NCBI GenBank assembly: GCA_030145055.1
Contig: JAQYWK010000004.1
Span: 324,701 to 388,700 of the forward strand
Source: Desulfovibrio sp.
GTDB taxonomy: Bacteria; Desulfobacterota; Desulfovibrionia; Desulfovibrionales; Desulfovibrionaceae
Length of the DNA: 64,000 nucleotides
Reading direction: 5' to 3'
The notes beneath the pieces are model-generated. The model searched no databases. It was not told the DNA's origin and saw only the letters and a program-made list of their open reading frames with translations. Positions 61,234 through 64,000 of the stretch are shown piece by piece. Made by a program: the position numbers and the translations under genes. The first letter of the stretch is position 1, and the number at the start of each line of letters is the position of its first letter.

Positions 61234-61609
61234 GTTAGATACTCTTTTCAAGTTACTTAACTACGCGCTTAAACTCTTAAATCGTTTTAAATCAGTTTTT
61301 TTCCGAGTTAATTCAGAATACGATTTTCAACTACTTAACTGTTTAATTTGTTTGTTTCGAGTTAATTCGAGTTACGCGCTATAACCGCATTGAGGGGTTC
61401 CATTTAATCGCTGTGCCGGATTGCCCGGCTGTTTCCAGTCTCTCCGTGGGCCCGGAAGAGGAGATTCTAACAGAACTCTCGCAGTAGGATTACCCCTCGG
61501 CTTGAGCCATCATCAATCTCGGCTCGTTATGGGAAAGTGATTTCAAGACTATATTCACTCCCGTTGGGGTTAAGTAAGAAAAACTTTTTTAAGGTTTTCC
61601 CTTACCGTT
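61198..61609 (-). ncRNA. Structured non-coding RNA, copy 1 (unknown family)
   Basis: Minus-strand transcript of about 412 nt, bounded by a promoter at 61616-61644 and a terminator at 61198-61233. The core (61392-61572) matches copy 2 at 61989-62163. Features shared by both copies: a closing stem GAGGGGT/ACCCCTC (61392-61398 with 61492-61498), a GCCGG/CCGGC hairpin (61415-61429), a TCTCC/GGAGA hairpin carrying GGGCCC (61448-61453), and a GAGCC/GGCTC hairpin (61504-61525). Loop sequences differ while stems hold. About 150 nt of AT-rich sequence with short repeats lies between core and terminator, absent from copy 2. No open frame fits and no Rfam family is recognised. A protein-sequestering RNA (several GGA loops) is one idea. 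Confidence 0.7.
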
Positions 61610-61615
61610 GACTAG

Positions 61616-61644
61616 AATCTACGCCCGTTGGATATACCCGTCAA
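61616..61644 (-). promoter_or_regulatory. Sigma70-type promoter of ncRNA copy 1
   Basis: Minus strand: TTGACG (61639-61644), a 17-bp spacer, and TAGATT (61616-61621). The start site is predicted near 61609. Confidence 0.7.
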
Positions 61645-61893
61645 TATGTTTTTAGGTTTTTGTTGGTTCTTTTTTGTTTATAAATGAGTATAAAGTGAGT
61701 AAAACCCATTATATTGGGGTGTTATGTTGTGGTTGGACGTTAATTTTTTTTTGAATATATATGAATTTTATTGAGTTGAATTGTACAATTGAAGACTGTT
61801 TTACTGAAAAGTGAGTTTTTCAAAGCTAGCTTTTTAGGGCAGAATGAGCTGTTTTTATCTCGAAAAAATCGGAACATAATTCCAAAAAAACGC

Positions 61894-61934
61894 AAAAAAA
61901 AAGCCCCGATCAGAATATAGCATTCCGATCGGGG
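61894..61934 (-). terminator. Terminator of ncRNA copy 2
   Basis: Minus-strand stem ACCCCGATCGGAAT / ATTCTGATCGGGGC followed by nine T. It shares its stem core with the copy-1 terminator. Confidence 0.88.
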
Positions 61935-62199
61935 TGTTTTAAATCTGTTTCTTACGAGTTTCTTCAAAAACGCGTTTTAACCATTTGTAGGGGTTCCGCC
62001 ATTTCGCTGTGCCGGATGCCCGGCAGTTTCCAGTTTCTCCTAGGGCCCACAAAGGAGATCCGTGCAGAACTTTCGCGTTTGGTCACCCCTCTGGCCGAGC
62101 CTCTAAGTCAGGCTCATTATGGGATTTAAATATCAACGCTTAGTTGACTCCCGTTGAGGGTTAGATAAAAAGTCATTTCCATGACTGCCTTTACCTCTT
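61894..62199 (-). ncRNA. Structured non-coding RNA, copy 2 (unknown family)
   Basis: Minus-strand transcript of about 306 nt, with its own promoter (62206-62234) and terminator (61894-61934). The core shared with copy 1 spans 61989-62163: closing stem AGGGGT/ACCCCT (61989-61994 with 62085-62090), hairpin GCCGG/CCGGC (62011-62024), a TCTCCT/AGGAGA hairpin with GGGCCC (62043-62048), and hairpin GAGCC/GGCTC (62097-62115). A 5' hairpin GTCAT-GGAA-ATGAC is specific to this copy. The promoters are near-identical, so this is a tandem duplication with its control region. It lies downstream of the FMN-dehydrogenase gene, not in a leader. Confidence 0.7.
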
Positions 62200-62205
62200 G
62201 ATTAA

Positions 62206-62234
62206 AATATACGCCTCTGGGAATAATGCGTCAA
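62206..62234 (-). promoter_or_regulatory. Sigma70-type promoter of ncRNA copy 2
   Basis: Minus strand: TTGACG (62229-62234), a 17-bp spacer, and TATATT (62206-62211). The start site is predicted near 62199. The -35 box is identical to that of copy 1. Confidence 0.75.
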
Positions 62235-62292
62235 CACATTCCTAGATTTTATTTAGAACTTTTAATAATACCCTAAATAAACTAACAATTAT

Positions 62293-63303
62293 TTAGAAAT
62301 AAAGTGCTGTTGGAGCAACGGAATCAGCCTTTTCTGTGCCAGTAAGGACCATTGCCTGAGTAAATTCAGACTTCAATTGATCGATATATTTCTCAGCGCC
62401 TTCTTGTAATCCACCCATGGTTGCAATGGAGAAAGGGCGTCCTATCATGACTGCGTCTGCTCCTAGAGCTAGCATTTTAAGAACGTCAATTCCGGTTCTA
62501 ACGCCGCCATCAACCATTATGCAGCACTGACCTGCAACAGCTTCGGATATAGCTTGCAGCACTTCGGCTGTTCCAGGGCATGAATCAAGAACGCGTCCGC
62601 CATGATTTGAAACAACAATGCCCTTAGCACCGGCATCAATAGCCATCTTTGCTTCATCAGGGGTCATTATTCCTTTTAAGATGAAGTCGGCATTAACGGA
62701 TTCGATTATGTCTCGCAATTTACTAATTGGCTTGGGCGTAACAGGCCTGCCCATTTTTCTGAGGGTGATAAGGCCGGCCGCATCAATATCCATTCCGATG
62801 ATTTTAGCACCTGTCTGGTCAGCTTTTTCTAATTTCATATGAAGTTCAGCTTCTTCCCACGGCTTGATGAAAGGAATGCCGTGTCCGCCTAATTCTTCAA
62901 TCGCGTTAAATCCGCTTTGATAGATGAATTCCGGCACTCCATCTCCGGTGCAACCGATGATTCCTTTCGCTGCACAAGCTTTGAGTTTAGCCGAAATGTA
63001 ATCCGCTTCCTCTATTTTTCCGCCCATATTAAAGGACACTCCGCCAATTGGAGCGGCTAGAACAGGAATATCAAGCTTCATACCCATGATATTTACGCTG
63101 GTGTCGGGTTCACTAAATTCGTGGATGGTGCGCATGTTCAGTTTTATGTTTGCAAGAGCTGTAACATTGTTTTTAAAGCTGGAAGCTGTACCTAATCCGC
63201 CCATTCCGGGCACTTCGCCTGTACAGGCTTTGCCGTTGCATACTGGACAAACCTTACAGTAACCTTTCATTAATTCTTTTGCGTGTTCGCGAACTGTTTT
63301 CAT
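62293..63303 (-). CDS. FMN-dependent alpha-hydroxy-acid dehydrogenase
   Basis: 336 residues, a TIM-barrel flavoenzyme of the lactate/glycolate oxidase family. PVLAAPIGGVSFNMGG, IKGIMTPDEAKMAIDAGAKG-like VSNHGGRVLDSCPGT (catalytic His region) and VMVDGGVRTGIDVLKMLALG are visible, with the FMN-phosphate loop AVMIGRPFS. Unlike typical members, the N-terminus carries a Cys cluster (CKVCPVCNGKACTG) that could bind metal or iron-sulfur. This variant is known in anaerobes. It probably oxidises a 2-hydroxy acid such as lactate. A start at ATG 63303 with AGGAG upstream is used. Confidence 0.85.
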   Translation of the reverse strand: MKTVREHAKELMKGYCKVCPVCNGKACTGEVPGMGGLGTASSFKNNVTALANIKLNMRTIHEFSEPDTSVNIMGMKLDIPVLAAPIGGVSFNMGGKIEEADYISAKLKACAAKGIIGCTGDGVPEFIYQSGFNAIEELGGHGIPFIKPWEEAELHMKLEKADQTGAKIIGMDIDAAGLITLRKMGRPVTPKPISKLRDIIESVNADFILKGIMTPDEAKMAIDAGAKGIVVSNHGGRVLDSCPGTAEVLQAISEAVAGQCCIMVDGGVRTGIDVLKMLALGADAVMIGRPFSIATMGGLQEGAEKYIDQLKSEFTQAMVLTGTEKADSVAPTALYF

Positions 63304-63389
63304 GTAAATTACTCCTGAATATAAATTAAAGTACTTTCAAAAACATAATTTAGTGACGGCTTATTATCTGTAATGTGAAATTTTTTAAA

Positions 63390-64000
63390 TTAAAAGAGGC
63401 TGATCAGCATTTTAGTTGCTACAATGAAAAGTAAAATTGCAAAAATCATTTTCAGTTTAGCGACTGGCAAGCTGTGAGCCAATTTTGCACCGATCGGGGC
63501 CGTAAGCATGCTTGTGGACACAATACCGAGAAGAGCTGGTAAATATACGTAACCGATTGTCCATTCAGGAAGTCCTTGAGCACCTATGCCTGTCCAAACA
63601 AAACCTGCTGTTCCGGCCAAAGCAATGGGTAGCCCAATTGCCGCGGCGGTACCTATCGCTGTGTGAATTTGAATGTTGCACATGGTCAGGAATGGTACAG
63701 AAAGTGTTCCCCCGCCGATACCTACAAGGCTGGACATAGCCCCGATAAGATTACCTGCTCCGAACATTCCCCATTTTTTAGGTATATCGCGAGAAGCTTT
63801 TGGTTTAAGGCCTAGAAGCATCTGAGATGCTACATAGTATAGGAACACGATGAAGATTACCTTCAAGACAGTTGTATTTAAGTAAGCCGCGAAACAAGAT
63901 CCTAGAAAAGTACCGATCAGAATTCCCGGGGTAATTGTTTTGAAAATATCCCAGCGGATCGCTCCTCTTTTATTATGAGCTTTCATGCTCGAAATAGATG
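63390..64000 (-). CDS. TauE/SafE (TSUP) family permease, 5' truncated by the window
   Basis: The frame stays open from an internal ATG at 63986 to the window edge (64000) with no stop, so the N-terminal 60-80 residues lie outside. The visible part has the family's second-half pattern: ITPGILIGTFLGSCFAAYL, SLVGIGGGTLSVPFLTMCN and GTAAAIGLPIALAGTAGFVW, with about six transmembrane helices. It would move a sulfur-containing or other organic anion. It is 86 bp upstream of the FMN-dehydrogenase gene and may be co-transcribed. Confidence 0.88.
   Translation of the reverse strand, partial: SISSMKAHNKRGAIRWDIFKTITPGILIGTFLGSCFAAYLNTTVLKVIFIVFLYYVASQMLLGLKPKASRDIPKKWGMFGAGNLIGAMSSLVGIGGGTLSVPFLTMCNIQIHTAIGTAAAIGLPIALAGTAGFVWTGIGAQGLPEWTIGYVYLPALLGIVSTSMLTAPIGAKLAHSLPVAKLKMIFAILLFIVATKMLISLF

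Noticed and set aside
61187-61384. 65-codon plus-strand open frame downstream of mgtA
   Set aside because: AT-rich, no ribosome site, and lies across the ncRNA terminator and repeats.
61740-61967. 75-codon minus-strand open frame
   Set aside because: Crosses the ncRNA copy-2 terminator and is low complexity (Phe/Lys/Asn-rich); not supported.
61198-62199. Riboswitch or 6S RNA
   Set aside because: Not in a leader of a downstream gene, and the multibranched layout does not match 6S or any riboswitch I recognise.

Overview
The window looks like a piece of chromosome from a marine-type Desulfovibrionales sulfate reducer (Desulfovibrio, Maridesulfovibrio or a relative). The reasons are moderate-to-low GC, TauE/SafE-type permeases beside a DUF169 protein, a stand-alone AICAR formyltransferase, a bioF-esterase-bioC operon, and many sensor, HD-GYP and TPR proteins. 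The assignment rests on gene content only; no rRNA or tRNA was seen.

Layout. 1-5.1 kb: an envelope operon (a lipoprotein with a beta-helix, a SpoIID-like amidase-enhancer protein, a TPR membrane protein). 5.1-10 kb (minus): a PhnD-like binding protein, a histidine kinase, and a degenerate PEP-synthase-like protein. 10-13.3 kb (minus): a membrane protein, a TauE/SafE permease and a DUF169 protein. 13.3-15.1 kb: a metallo-beta-lactamase-fold hydrolase and a zinc-type MDR dehydrogenase. 15.24-21.46 kb and 30.41-42.66 kb: two halves of one podovirus-type virion gene set. The first half has holin, terminase, a GNAT protein, a Com-like zinc protein and the portal. The second has scaffold, capsid, cement protein, tail tube/nozzle proteins, internal virion proteins and tail fibre. 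They are separated by 8.9 kb of ordinary bacterial genes: a dual-OB protein, a DUF4198 pair, a TetR-controlled ABC exporter, an NhaC antiporter and a hemolysin III protein. 42.8-45.3 kb: biotin genes. 45.4-50 kb: a CBS protein, two small membrane coiled-coil proteins, and a REC-kinase / REC-HD-GYP pair. 50-58.5 kb: housekeeping genes (plsY, RNB ribonuclease, AICAR formyltransferase, MltF-like transglycosylase, purA, DNA polymerase delta prime). 58.6-61.1 kb: an MgtA-type ATPase. 61.2-62.2 kb: two tandem minus-strand non-coding RNAs. 62.3-64 kb: an FMN-dependent hydroxy-acid dehydrogenase and a TauE/SafE permease cut by the window edge.

Two things stand out. First, all five virion transcription units on both sides of the host genes begin with the same 30-bp palindrome (CCGGACCTGA-N10-TCAGGTCCGG). 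In every copy it is followed exactly 9 bp later by a TATyCT-like -10 box, and four of the five units lie before a rho-independent terminator. No integrase, repressor, replication gene or recognised endolysin is present. This suggests a split, possibly domesticated (gene-transfer-agent-like) particle whose units answer to one regulator encoded elsewhere. Second, two tandem copies of a structured RNA of about 300-410 nt lie at 61.2-62.2 kb. Each has its own TTGACG-17 bp-TAnATT promoter, a conserved multibranched core and a rho-independent terminator. I do not recognise the family.
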